DNA of 64,000 bases from Branchiostoma floridae (Eukaryota > Chordata > Leptocardii > Amphioxiformes > Branchiostomatidae). The stretch is from contig NC_049990.1 in NCBI RefSeq assembly GCF_000003815.2, forward strand, positions 6,882,877-6,946,876. Direction: 5' to 3'. The position numbers and the translations under genes are program-made. This document shows, one piece after another, positions 10,921 through 25,900 of the stretch (positions are counted from its first letter, which is position 1; each line of letters begins with the position of its first letter). Under the pieces are notes generated by a model. That model was not told the origin of the DNA. It made no database searches and saw nothing but the letters and a program-made list of their open reading frames with translations.

Positions 10921-13900
10921 CTATCTCTGCGATGTCCTTCTTGAATTCCCTGTGTTTCCTCCAGACTGGGATTGCCCTCCGCTTGTAGCTTGCCTGGAGT
11001 TTCCACCAGTTCCGCTGGGTTGTTTTGACCCCCCAGACTTGGACTGGGTGGGCTGTCGAGAAGGGGCCTTGCTGATTGGCTGCGTGCTGACCTTTGACCC
11101 CGCCGTGGGAAGACGGGATGTTTGTCTGGTGGGGGCAGGGGAGACGGATGCTGACCTTGGGAACTGGAACAAAGATTGAGAAAAAATTAGGAGAATCTAA
11201 AAAAATCTGCTGGAGGATAAAAAATTGAGATACATGTCCCTTCAATGATTGCCTTTGAGCTGTCACCAATAGGTAAATGATTTACTTGGCAACTCTGAAC
11301 TTCACTTTCTGTCACACTGCAGTGAATGCAACTAGTATATGGAACATACATAATGCCAAAACACTAACCAACAGACACCGAAAACAATACCTTCATCTCC
11401 GCAACAAAATCAACAGTGCAAAGATATTGTTTCCATTTTATCCCTACTGTACAACAGAATTGTTTCAACAGTGAACTTAAAACACTGCACAAAGTCTCCA
11501 AGAAGGTGAACGAATTTAGAGTAGAAAAAACAGTACCTGCACTCCAAGGATCATCTCCTGGAGGGTTCTCTTGTCTTCCTTCTTGTACGCGGTGACCTCG
11601 TCAGGGTGGTACTTTCCGTCCTGCTGCTGAATGGCGCGGTCCATCATCTCGTACAGAAGATGTCTCACGTACAGTTCTGCATCGACGTACGTGCGCCCCG
11701 ACAGTGCCCAGCGCTGGTGCCGCATGGTCTGCTCCTGGCGCCACCGCTGGGGCTGGTACACATCGGACCTGGAGAGGCATTGTGACAACTTGAAGGGTTG
11801 TAGACTTTAAACTTTAAAAAATAAAACATCAGACCTGGAGTGGCATTCAAACAAAATAATATTGTTACAATCTATCCCAGACAGAATCTCTCAAGAGGGT
11901 CTGCATGCCTTTTTCAGTGAGGTGTAGCAACCATTAAGCATTGCTGGTAGGGGTGGGTACCAGCACAGAAAATTCAGGCACAGGTACGGTCCAGGTTCAG
12001 AGGATCAGGTCCAGGTCCGCACCTGAGTCTGGACCTGATCGTCTGTGAAAACTTGAATGAGTGATACTGAAAACAATGGTCCATTTTGCTACAGAGGATT
12101 CTGTTTGATGGAGTATCCAACTTCCATGGCATTGGCGTTTTAAAATCCTATCTTTATATGACAACAGTAACTACTTCTGTTTTAGACCAAGTTTGACTGT
12201 ACAACCTTGCAAGTAAAAATGACTATCAACTCTCCTCTAGTCTTCGGTCTTGTTCTTTTCTTGGACCGGTAAACCTATTCATTTTCGATTCGGTCCAACA
12301 TCCAGTCCACTGTATTTTTTTCAGGTCCATTTTTTCTGGACTGGTCCAACAAGAAAAAACTGTTTTGTACCAGTACACCATACCGGTAACCTTCCCTAGT
12401 TGCTGGTCCTTCTAGATTTACTGTTATGCATTGCAAGGATCTCCCCCTTGTAGGCCCTTCTTTCAAGAGAACAACAGCCCATGGCTAAAACAAATGAGCA
12501 GGGTACTGACCAGAGCTTGTAGGCCTCCCACATCTCCTGTCTGGCGCTGCCTGAGTTTTTGTCCTGCAGCTTCAGGACAGACACAAAGTGCTGTTTCTTC
12601 ATGTAGGACAGGATCATGAACCTGCCGTGGACATCTGCAACCTGTGAACACAAAAACATGGACATGGTGGAAAACTAGCATACGTGCATGGACTGTATAA
12701 GGAGTGAGATACCATTGTGAATATCAGATTTAGGTACCGTTTAGCTAAATAGATTCAGATACCATTAGGTTTAAGAGACCTAGATACCATTTAGTTCAAT
12801 ACCATCTAGATACCATTTACATTTAATAGATCTAGCTAATTTCTAGATTTAATAGATCTAGATACCATTTTGCTTATAGAACTAAATACATGTATCATTT
12901 AGCTTAATAGATCTAGATACCATTTACAGGTAGTTTAAAGACCTAAAAACATGTACCACTAAGCTAGCTATCTTGATAAATCTAGGTACCACTTAGCATA
13001 AAGCATCAAGATACCATTTAGATTGATAGATTTAGCCTAACAGATCTAATTAGATTCCATTAAGTTAATAAATGTAGCCTCTACCCTGATGTTTGTCCCA
13101 GAAGGCCAGTTGATTTCCTTTGGGTTGAGCCTGCAGCCAGTGGAGTCCTGGCTTGTACCCAGGATGTAGCTGCCAGTGTTCACAGAGTACCCTACCACAG
13201 TGCCACAAATCACTGCAATGATGTACTCTGAGCCTGTCACGTCGTGGGGACGCGTCACCTAGAAAAGGAAAACAAAACTGTGTGAGGTCAATGAAGGTCA
13301 GACATCCAGCTAATAAGATATGCCAAAAAGCAGTTACTGAAGCGACTGGATATGATTTTGGAATTAAGGTTTGCTTTTTGGCAAAACTGTGTGAGGCATA
13401 TTGAAACATTATAAAACAACAATCAAAGAAAATTTGTTTGAGAGGTTTTGCCATGATTTAAACATATGTATACTAACGAAACTGTAGTAGTAAGTTTTAA
13501 CTTTAAGTCCACACATGATCGATCATGGCATGTTGCTGGTTGGTTGGCAAGGTAGGGTTAAATTTAGAGTCGTCTGCACCAGCTGACTATGAATTTTGAC
13601 AAATCAAACAAGGAATAATCATGTTTTTCTTAGATACAATGAGAGGAGAGAACTTGAACTTGATAGATTCCAGGCTACTCCTACCCAATACCCTTGGTTT
13701 GAAAGTTGTCAGGAGCAAAGTCATGGGAAGGTCCTAAATGTGTAACAAAGGTGTTACACACAAAGCAGACAAGTCTTCACAAACAAAGTCTCACATCAAA
13801 GTATGCTGCATTCCCTTCAACACAGCGTTCGAACTCCGTGTCCGTGAGGTTGTGATCGATCCTGAGTCTCGTCATCTCCATGGTAACCACATCAACACTG

Positions 13901-16900
13901 ACAAAGGTCACGTGGGGAGGCTTGGGAGGGTGCTCCGGGTACAAGAGCATGAAGAAGATCTCTGTCCCGGTGGTGTTGAACCTGCAGCTGAGAATGCGGC
14001 TTGCAGGGAGCTTAAAAAGAAAAGTGACATAGTTTGAAAGGAAACCACTTGCTGATACAGTAGACATATGGCAATATTCATGGACAAACAAGTTAGCATA
14101 AGAGTTTTTTTAAGACACAATGTACACAGAAACATTGAACATAGTTTATCTCCTGTAAATCTTTTTAAATAATTGCATGGGTTTTATTTTCTCAGTTTTC
14201 ATGGCAGCTTCTAGATCTACACAACAAAATTATGACATCTGTGTTTCCAACATATTACTACTGTAATGTTACCACTGGATTGTTGCAACTGAAAATGTAC
14301 ATGTACAACACTGAAAAAACCTACTTTTACAGAAATTCAGTCCCACAAAAACAAATTTATAGCATATGAGATATTTCTCACAAGCATAGTAGTGATTCAA
14401 TTGAATACGAAGTTGTATAGAATTAAATCATCAGCAATCTTAACAGCAACTTTTTGATACATTATCAGAAGAATTTGATAAAAATTGCTGATCTTTTGAA
14501 GAGGTTCTGCATGGGGGGGTCCCGACAACGATTTACACTGAATTCAGAAGAACCCCCTACGTATTACGCTAAATCAAGGAAGGCCATTACGCTAAATTTG
14601 GTCGCCTTGCTATGAATTACATAGATAAGATGGTTTTCCCTACGAATTACGGGAAATAAAAATAGGCTGCCTACGCCTTACGTAAAAAAGCATGCAGACC
14701 CTCTTTGAAGAGCTCATGTCAAGGAAATAAAGTTGGCCTCACCTTTTTCGGCTTGTATATCCTGGTCATGTATGTGGACAGCTGTCCGGTGGACTTGTGC
14801 CTGGACACAATGTGGAACAGCGCTCCCGCCTGGGTCACATCGGTGGGCTTGTAGATGGTCGTCTGGTAGGGGACAAAAACTATTGTTACAACATCGAGGT
14901 CAAATTTGTGTATGCTTAACAAGAGCTTTGTGGACTTGTAGATGGTTGTCTAGTATGAGACAAAAACTCTTAATGTTCATAGTTTTCAGTGGCCACTTCA
15001 ACGCGAACTAAAAACCACCGCGAACATTTTTTCATGGCAGTAAGAGACTACAATGCATGGTGCTAGACCACGGACTTAAGTTAAAACCTCCGCAAAAAGT
15101 CCTTTTTCCCACTACCGCGAAATTAAATCCCCGCAAACTTAAATGCATTTACAGTATTTCTTACAACATCAACATCAAATTTTTGTATACTTAACAAGAG
15201 CCATAGGATGTGGGCTTGTAGATGGTTGTCTGGTAGGGGACAAAAACTTTTGGTTACAACATCAACGTCAAATTTTTGTACTTGTCCAGAACATGACATC
15301 TTTTAGCGGGACATTTTGCTAGGGTACCATAGAAGGCTGCTAGGAGGCTCATAATTGAACTTGTCCTTCATTTTGCCAACACCTATCCACATACCGAATG
15401 CCACACATACATGTATCAAAGATCCATCTATAGCTTCTATGGATAAGCTGTCCACACACATAAAAAACTAGACCCAAAACATGACCTTCTTGGGAAAACA
15501 ATGAATGTTAGCAAATCATAGTTAAACAGCAGAATCAAAATATCTATGCTGTAGTATAGTGTTTTGTGCAATGGTTATTCAATTAAAGAAGAAAAAAGAA
15601 AAGAAAAACAAAACTAACAACAAGGTCTTTCCCTGGAAAGTAGTCTCGATGCCAAGGGTCCTCCAATCCCAGTAAAGCGATGTCATCTTCTGCTTTGTCT
15701 CTCTCCTTTGCGAGATCCTGGCGACTCTTTTCCTGCTTCTGTTTGTTCTGAACGTCGGTGTAGATGATTTTGGGCTGGATGTTGGAGGTTGGGGTGAACG
15801 TCCTCTCAGCGGTTTCCAAACGGTACTTCTTGAAGGGTACGAACCAGTCATAGCTGCTGATATGTCTCCTGTAGAGAGCACATTACATAAAGAGAAATAT
15901 ATGTTATGCTTACTCAATTATGTAGATGAGACACTATCTAAAATCAAGCCTATTCTATTCCTATCAACTCTAAGGTACAATGTATTGTTAACCGAGGTAT
16001 ATTTGTATTCCGCAGTTATTCCCCAATGCTATATACTGTACATGCAGGTCACCAGAATAACAGGAGATGAAAATCATGTCATGATTTGGGGTGGATAGGT
16101 CACAACAAAACAAAACCAGTGCCAAGGTTTAGAGACTTGCAGTACTATTTTCTACCAGTGGACTAGCTTGATCTTCAGATCAAGGAGGTTGACCCACTTG
16201 TTCTGATGTGCGGGCAACTTTAGCTTAGCTTTTATCAAAGTCACAGCCATACCTCTTGTACTTCCAGTGGAAGATGTAGCCCTTGGTATCCACGGTGACC
16301 AGGTCTCCGTTGTTGTGTATGTTCCCCATCAGCATGACCGGGGACTGGTGAGCGCGCAGGAGTTCCGCCTCCATCCCGTTAGCTAAACTGTTCCACTCAC
16401 CCGTCTGGATCTGGGGACAATAAGTGAGTTCATGGTTCCGATTGCACATGCACGAGGTCAAAGGGGAAGACCCTTAAAAATGCTTATGTCACCAAAATTT
16501 GACATTTCTGCCACCAGGTAATCAAGCTAATTTCTGCCTGTAAACATGGCAGCCAATTTGGAAACTGTCACCACAACTTAAGATTCTGGCATCGTAATTA
16601 GCCTTTTGACAAATGAGAGAGTAGTTATATCTTTATTTTGCTTTCCTACATTTTGACAGAGGTGGGCCGGACTTTAGGATTGCTCCTTTTTAGTGACTTT
16701 TATGTCAAAATTCTTCCTGGAGTCAGGGTGAATGATGTATATCATCACCATAAGGCTGATACCATGTGTACGAGCTGGGTAATTTGAAATGAATCACCAA
16801 CTACAGACAGAAGGATCTGCACCATCGCACACCGGGGCATGCCCCTACTCTTTACTGTGGAGGGTTCTTAACGTTTCTGGGGTGTGGTTCTCCCCAGACA

Positions 16901-19900
16901 CTGGACCTCCATGTTGGATCCATCCATACTACAATACCGACCTCAGTTTATTGAGCAGTTACTCAAGCAACTGGATATTATTTTGGAAATAGTCAGACGT
17001 TTCAGACAGGCGTCCGGTGTCTTTCATCAGTGACACTGGAGAAATCTTGTTGGAGATATCCTAGCTGTAAATGGATATGCAAAAAAGAACTAGATGGAGA
17101 ACAATTGTATCTTGTGAACTATGAATCAATATGCAAAAGGAGAGGGAGACAAGTTTTTAGTAGTCCAAAGGAAACAATGGTTAGACAAGTTAAGACTGTG
17201 TTGATGCACTGGATGATTGTCTGAAACGTCTGACCATTTCCAAAATCATATCCAGTTGCTTGGGTAACTGCTTTTTAGCATACAATGCCTACCTTCTCAT
17301 TAACCACCCTCGGTGTTGTCAGCTTGTTGATCTTGGTGTCTCCCAGCATCAGTTTTTCTGCATCACACTTCAGGAGATCTCCGTTCTCCAGACAAATAAC
17401 CAGGTCACTCTGTAGAAATGGGACAATGTTTCATCACATTTTTCTTGCTCACACAAGCCCAAACAATCTGTAAAATGTATTCATGTGTGAGTCACAAAAC
17501 CAGCCTACCACTGCCTGTGATGCTAATAAATGAAATAAAATATTTTTAGATTTGTGAATCTCTTGCTACTTCTGTCTAATGCAAAGAATCTGACATTGTC
17601 TACAATGTTTTGTTCACTCATCAGTTGCAGCTTCTACTAGAAAAGGGGTATTACCTGCATCTGTATCCATATAGCCAGTATAACAGCTCTTTAGCGTAAC
17701 ACATCTGTGCATCTATTATTGTTTAAAGCTTTCTATCTAGGGAGAATTCCCCAACTGTACCTGTGATCCAAAAAGAGTTGTAGACGGATGAAAGGCCGCC
17801 GCCGTGGGAGCAAACCTTCCTGTCTGGACCTGGTTCTCGAAGAACGGCCCCTCCGTGAAGTTGAAGTCATCTTCATCCACGTCCATGACCAGCAGCTGGG
17901 TCAGCTCCGCCGGGAACACTCCATCGCTGTCCTTCTCAAGGCCGAGAGCTGTGCAACAAAGGTCAAATTTAGCAGCAATCTATAATATACGTAATACTAA
18001 TAAGAGATGTAATAAATCATAAAATTGGATTAAACATAAATGTGGTCCGATCATAAAAGGTTGATGATATTTGTTGTATGATTTGCTGGGAGCACTCTCG
18101 CTGTCCTTCTCAAGGCCAAGTGCTGTGCAACAAAGGTCAAATTTGGCAGCAAAGAATGCTCTGCAGAAATCAAAGATAAAATACATGTACTGTGAATAAG
18201 GAGTTGCTGGTGTGTTATGCTGAAGGGCGGTTATAATGGCTAATAGTATATAAATACAGATACAGAATGTATTATAGAATTGCATTAAAAGGAAATTTGC
18301 GATGATTTCCATGTGATCCTATGAAAGTTGAAGATGTTTGTTTTACCTTTAATGTCTTCTTTGTGCACCCCTCCGGACTGAATGGACCAGACCAGTAAGA
18401 CACCCTGTAATGAAGAAAGGAAGATTTTTTTGTGCTTTCAAAAAACCTTTTAGTCCAAAACAAAAGATTATCCTTACAAAACAAACAGATGAAGGTGTAC
18501 TGCAAGACACAGACAAGATAATCAATAAGAAAAAAAACTTAGTCCCATCGATTGTGACTTGTTAATTAAGCCAATATTGTTAACTTACTGTCTCGTTGAT
18601 TGTAATTTGTTTGGCCAATATCGTTAACTTACTGTCTCGTTAATTGTGATGATCCTGGTCCCATCCAGACTCCAGCAGATGTACAACACCTCATCGTCTG
18701 ACGTTCCCTCGTTCCTGATTTCCCTGACAGGCCGGGGTGCAGGCTCCATCCACACATCATACACCATGATGTCACCTGGGAGGGGACATCAACACTTTGT
18801 TTTACTCATTCTTCTTTGCAAAGCATCACCTCTAGCCTATATAATATACGGCTAAACGCTTTCTTTAGATAAAAATGTTTCTCTGACTGGCTGACAGCTA
18901 GTTTGAGGCCAAGCACACAAAAGTGGAAACCTCATCAGGCTGCAGGCTAGGATCTGTGTAGGAGAATGGCTTTACTGTGAGTTTAGAGGATACATGTGCT
19001 ATTGATGGTCCAGTGGTTAGGGGCAGTGGTTAGTGTCCTTGGTCAAGACACCTCACAAGACTTTCCTCACTCTACCCAGGTGTGAATGAGTACCTGACTT
19101 TGGATGGAGAGGTATTAAAATGGGAAGGATAGGCTCTGCCTTTCAATACTGTGCCCAAAACACTGTGGGTTAAAAACACAAAGCCCCTACAAGACTATGG
19201 GACCTTAACCCTAAGCTTTTAAGTTACAAAATTGGTTCAAGCCTACTTGCACATTCATGGGCCAATCTTCTATATTATCAAACTGTAGAAACTGTCCCCT
19301 CGTCATAATGTGCGCAGGATAATAGTAATCACTTACATATAGTTACATATAGGTCTATCCTTACCATGTACACTTCCCAAGGCTAGAAGTCTCTGGTCTG
19401 GGGACAGGGCAGCACTGGAGATACCCTGCATCCTTTTACTGTATAGATAAAAATTTAAAAACAAGAAATGTCACATCTTCATCAGAAATTACATAACCTA
19501 TAAACAGACACATGGTTTAAATTTCAAAAAAATACACACAGTCTCCTGAAGAACTAGTAGACTGTTCCATTGACCCCATGACTTCGCTTCCTGTCATTCC
19601 GAGTGATTTTGCAGTGACACCACGTCTTGTATGTATGAAATACATAACACAGACAGACAAACAAACACACCCAAAACAGTGTAACAGTGAGGTTCAAGGA
19701 CTGCTAAACAGGCTGCGCAAAATGGCTTTAAGCCTTTTGACCAAACAGTTTAGTGTCTGGATTTGTGAGCTAGTGGCCCAGGATCAGCAAGGGTTCGAAT
19801 CCCAGAAGTCAGGATATTTGTATATATTGTTTCTGTCTGTTTCTACTCCTTTCTTACAACAGCACCTCCCATTTCATTGAGGTAATTCTGTATATCAACT

Positions 19901-22900
19901 ATATGATCCTCTTGCCATACATGTCAAAGACACCAGACCTGATTTTGAAGGTGACCAGAACGTCTGGCACCATCTTCCTGAAGTGCTGTGCCTCCTGTTG
20001 GCTGTAGTTCTGGAAGACGTCTTGTAACTGATCCGACTCTCTCAGGTCCATGGGGAGCAGGTGAAGGTAGTTCAGGGTCGTGATGTCTCCCTCCTCTGGG
20101 CTATAGTACAGGGAAGAAGATTGAGCAAAATCGTCTTTTGCCTTACTCAATAGTCACCATACATGTACATTTGTATAACAGGACCCAAAGTTCACTTCAA
20201 GGTTACAGGATAGGTGAGAACTGGAATGGCATCTTTTCTTCCTAAAGCCTAGGTCACAACCCATTGTATGTGCAACTGCGTGCTGTTTACATGCAAAAAT
20301 GTGGGCAAGTTTGGGGATCTGTAGTGGTAAGTACCACCCAGGGCTCTAGCCAGCTCGAAATTTTTTTCCATCAGCCAATTCTAATCGTCGTGAAAACCGC
20401 GAAAATTCATTTTCCCTATGACACTACAAAGTAGTAAATTGACGGGAAAACGGATGCTGGCTAGAGCCCTGGTACCACCACCATAAGATATCCTATGGAT
20501 TTGGGTGCACGCAGACATGCCGTAACACTTTAAGTGCATGCAGAAGTTTCTCTGCATTCGAATTGCAAAATTCACCCCATTGAAAATGGTTGAAATAGAC
20601 TGTACCCAGGTTACCTTGGAAGACCATCCTTGAGAATGCAGCGAAAGACACAAGGAAGACATGATATAAGATAACATCATTCACAGCAATTGCACAGTCA
20701 AGTCTATAAAAAAATATAAGAGAGAACCTGACAAAGATGCTATATAATACCTTTTTATTTATTCCATCCTGCAGTTCGTTTTCTAAGTTTTCAGGTGCAG
20801 TGTATTTTGTTGACTACTCCTGGTCCATACAACGTACATGCCCAATAATGAGTTGTTCAACATTCAACCTTCTCTATGTCCTCCAAAAGCAGTTACTCCA
20901 TCAACTGGATATGATTTTGGAAATGGTCAGACATTTCAGATAATACCATCTTTTGTCAGTGACACTGAGCAGATACGTCTGACCATTTCCAAAATTATAA
21001 CCAGTTGCTTGTATGAGTGACTACATTTTGGTGTATCTGATTACCTTCATCAATGTTCTCTATGTCCTCTATTCTCTTACCTTTCATCATCCTCTGCCAC
21101 AGTCTCTCCCAGCATGTGGAGATGCTGGGTGTGATTCCACTGTTCCTTCCTGGAGACGGGCATAAAGAAAAGTTAGAGAAATTATATCATATATGTATAC
21201 AAAATCAGGAAGATGGCATTTAAATGCTATACAAGACATGGCAAAGCAATAGCACGAACAGTTTATCAAACAGCAGCAAAATCTTTATTTCAACCCCATT
21301 CAGGCACGATTGTGAGCAGCCTAGTTTCAGACTGCATCCTACCTGAGTCTCTTTCTTTCGCTAGTCATGTGAGTGACTCCCCGGGTCACGAGGTCATAGG
21401 CCGGGTCTTCAGGGTCACGACCTTCAGTGATACCAGTTGTGACATTCTCTGTTGAGTTTATGACAAGATCCTGGCCCATCGCGCGTGACATCTCGTGGAT
21501 GTGCCGAAGCTCCTCTGCTGTATCTCTTGTCATCTCCCGTGTAACCTGGCGATGAATGATGGAACATTGTCACAACAAAAACCTAGAGAGTAGAGAATTT
21601 ACCTTCAACTCATCAAAGACCTAATCTTCCACTGGTCTTGAAAGAGAAGACAAACGTATTTACATGTTCATTATACTGGAGAAATTCTCCTAGCTCTTTT
21701 CGACAAGTCAAATGATCAGTGGAACTTCGTGAACAGTTTCACTGAATAATGGCACAACCACTGTTTTATTTTCACAGGCATTCTGGTGACTGTCTGATCA
21801 CAAACAATCACTGTATATATGTAAATACTTTGCATTTGTGAATGCATCTGTAAGCAGCAACACATATTGTCATAATTGCTCTGAGGAAGGTGCACCGAAA
21901 CATTGGTGGAAATAAAGCAGTGGTTACGTAAAACAGTCTCATTATTCAGTTTTCGATGAGTGGGCCATGGGTTAATGCTCTGTCTTCAGAACTGTGATTC
22001 TTTCCATGACATAAAACATTGTTGTCTGATATTACCTCTATGATGAACTCCTCTGCGATGAGTATAGCTGCCCTCCTGCGGGATACTGCCATGACTGAGT
22101 TCTCTAAATCCTTCTTGTCCAGTTCATACAGTTGTCTGTTAGGGCAAGTTAAGGTTACTAGTACTAGCAAAAAATAAAGCAGACAAAGTGATGATTTAGA
22201 AACCAACTGTTAAACAAAGGAAGGTGGTCAATGGTCCCATCACTAAAAAAGGTTGATTAGTTAACCCACAAAGAATGACCTGGGGACTAGCAATATTGTG
22301 CAGTCATTTTAATTGCTTTATACTATTAAGAGGGTGAACAAAAATTTGCAACTTTGTTTATATCATACTTAGGCTTATATTCACTATGTCCTAATGATGA
22401 AAAGGATACTCGTAAGTGTCCAACAGGACATCAGGGTCCTTTCTTCTAAAGAACTGGTCCAGAGCAACATCTACAAGTTCCTCAACAATGTCCCGCACCT
22501 GTAAAGAATTTTAGAAATCTGACTGTAAGTCTACTTCTTATGGATTTTCTAAAATTCATTATACAATTTGAGTTGAGACCTTCCTCTAAGATTTTAATGG
22601 GGAAATGTAATGTCTCACACAAAAAGGACCTTTGGGACACATACTGTAAACCTTGAAACTTTTGCTGCTGTTTTCTGTGTTTCCAACATATTAAAACTAC
22701 TGTACTAAAGAATTGTTGCTGCAAATACTAAGTATACCTCAGAAACAAATGTTCTCAATATTGCAATGGAATGTTCACCGCAAAAATAAAACCACCGCAA
22801 CCATTTTAAGATTTACAGTATCCAATACAGTCTAATGAAATCCCCATCATTTTGGGGACTTTGCTAGAGTGACTGAGTCAAGAAAAACTTTGGGTAAAAC

Positions 22901-25900
22901 TCAAAACAAAAAGTCTCACCATGAAGAAGTCCTTCATCTGCCATGGTTCATACGACGCTGATCCCAACTCTCCGTTGTAAGGACGGCTCTTCCTGAGGTA
23001 TTTGTTCTCCATGTAGTCTCTGTGGAGTCAAAAAAAATTGCTGAACATGTCTGGTTCCCTCTCTGTCGTAAGGAGATTTCTGGTAGAAATACACGGTCAG
23101 GCAACAAACTTCAGATTCCCAGAGCCAACACCTCTCGTTTAAGGAAAAGCCCGATATACTACATATGGTCTCACTACTCAATGATGACATCGTATAAACG
23201 ATTTGCCTCTACCTTCTCAGTATTGTGCAATTACCTGAACATCTTTGGGACATTACGCATAGATCTAACTGCATATCCCTAGCTACTTAACATAACCATG
23301 TGGGTGTAGAAATAAGTCGTCCTGACTCTCAACTATAACACAATTGGACATAAGCCAAATAATACATAGCGGAAGACAGTAGACACTTGCCCTCCCGTCA
23401 CAGCACCCAGAGTGCACAGAGCATTGGGTCCCTCGTCAGGCACACCAGAGACAACCTACCAAAATTGTTTTGTCCCATTCATTGTTTGGGAGCCCATATT
23501 ATTGATTTTCTTGGTTAAATACATGTACATGTATGTCAATTCAAGCTTATAAAAGTACTTTTTCAAGAGTATCATGTGATTTTGGGGATGGATGGGGTAA
23601 AACTATAATTTTCTGTCCCAACAAGCAAATTTTCGTCCTTAGACGGAAAGTAGGTCCCGGAGACAGCCCTTATATGCTGCCACTTTGGCATATTTTCACC
23701 ACACCAAGACAAGTAACACAAACTGATTACAACACTTCTGTTTCACATTTCCATATAAAATCTCTTACCTGAGAGCTCTGACATCAGCAGACATGGCTGG
23801 CAGGTTGTCCCTGGTGTGCCTGACGAGGGACCCGATGCTCTGTGCACTCTGGGTACTGTGACGGGAGGGGAAGCGTCTGCTGTCTTCACCTGTGCACCAA
23901 AACATGGACATATGGGACTGGTTAAAATGGTGAGAGGAAAATGAGCTTTCTCTCTCTCTTTTCTATATCAGAAAAAAATTGAGAATTGAGAATTTGAGAA
24001 CACTGGTACAAGAACTAAGAGACTGTCCATCCCGAAAAAAGTATGTGTATGGTCAGGGCATCTTGTTGATTTTCTTTGTAAAATCTGTCATTTTAAGCAT
24101 ATGAAACACATTTCATTGATGTAACGTACTGAAGTTAAGATTTTTGAGAAGGATGGGGCGAAATTTTTTCCGTCCCAACAAGCAAATTTTCGTCCCAGGA
24201 CAGAGGGACGGGTTCTGGAGACAGCCCTGTGTAGGGTCTAAAACCAAGACTGACCAGTAATGCTCATAGAGGACGGATTGGGCAAATTTTTTCTCCGTCC
24301 CCAGCTGCAAAATTCCATCAAAGGACGGAAGAATGGTTGCTGGCTACAACCCTGGCAGGGTCTAAAACCAAGACCTACCAGTAGTGTCCCACTCGTCTCC
24401 TGGCCTCCTCTTCTGCTGCTCCAGCCGGTCCAGAATGCTCTGCTTCTCATCAATCAGCCTCTGCAACTCCACCTCCTGTTCCGTCTGTTTGTTTCTGTGT
24501 TGCTATGGTAACAAATAAATTATAAAGGAATCATCACACGGTTGAATTCAGATGGGCTTTTATTGACAGTAGTATATAGTGTCCATTATTTGATTATACT
24601 GCTGCTGCCAGCTGGGATCTCTAACACAGGGGTAGGTAGTATTGCATTGTACAATACATGTACATGTACATCTGGATTTGTTATAATATTCTAAAAATAG
24701 ATATAACGTTCCCTCTTATAAGGAAATATACATTAAAAAATCAAGCCACAATCCATTGAAATGTAACAAGGGACAACAACATGGCATTTGTTGATATCTA
24801 AAGTGAGTGATAAAGTTCTATTGGTACATACCTGTCTTCTTCTGCTCAAGATATCATCCAGGAGTGGTGTTGGTTCTCTACCTGTGTCTGAGTGGGCAGT
24901 GCTGGGTGCTAGGGTTAAAACAACTGTTGTTCAGTTTCGAGTCTGCAGTTTGTACATGTACTGTTCAAGTCACTACTACATATTTGAGAGGGTCCATACC
25001 ACAATGTATAATGCTAAGCTTGACTGTAAATCTTGGAAGGAATGCAGTTGTTTTACTTTCACAGTAAACCATATGTTGTGTCTTGAAAGTATTGGAGTTC
25101 CATACCATACTGCCTGACAGCTCTGGGTGCAGCCTCTGGTCCATACAGGTTGTTTAGCTCTCCTTGTAAGGCCCTTCCATTCAATCTATCCTGTATAACA
25201 TTAACAATATATCTTTTCAAGCTTGTACATAAATACTGTAGCAACCTATAAATTTGCAAATAAGAATACTTTCAAAGAATAGACACACCATCGATCATAT
25301 TTCTCTCCATCAAGTTGTTTTCTCCAGACACCAGACTTCATGTAAATCACAACCATCAACCTTGCTGTAAATCTAGTGAAGGGTCATATCATCTTCTAGC
25401 CAATTACATTTTTCTTTTCCCAGTCGATTTACAAATGATGAAACTATTTACTGTATTGAGTTGGTTTTCCAATCTCAAATGTAACCCTCCTCTACTAGTA
25501 TCTATGTAGAAGGGTCTTGCTGTGAAATCAATTTGGGTTTGTTTCTTAGATTTTAATTACCTACCATAACCAGATCCTCTCTGGCCCTCCTGTCCTGCCG
25601 CAGGACTTTCCTCACATCAGTCAGTTCATCTTGCCTACGATACACAATAAAAACAACACGAGTTACAACATGTTTCCTGTGCAACCAGAATTGAAATGCT
25701 TGGCTTGCTAATTTGTTACGGTATATAAATGAACCAGTTGACCAATTTAGAACTAGATTCAGTGGCTCATCCTGTCAAGCTCCTGAGGCATAAGTACAAC
25801 TGTTTATCACTAACTCATTACCCAGGGTCTACATGAAGGTAGATTTCGGGGCACCAGCAAATTCGCAGCATTATGCTTAACAGTAAACCAAGTAAAGGCG

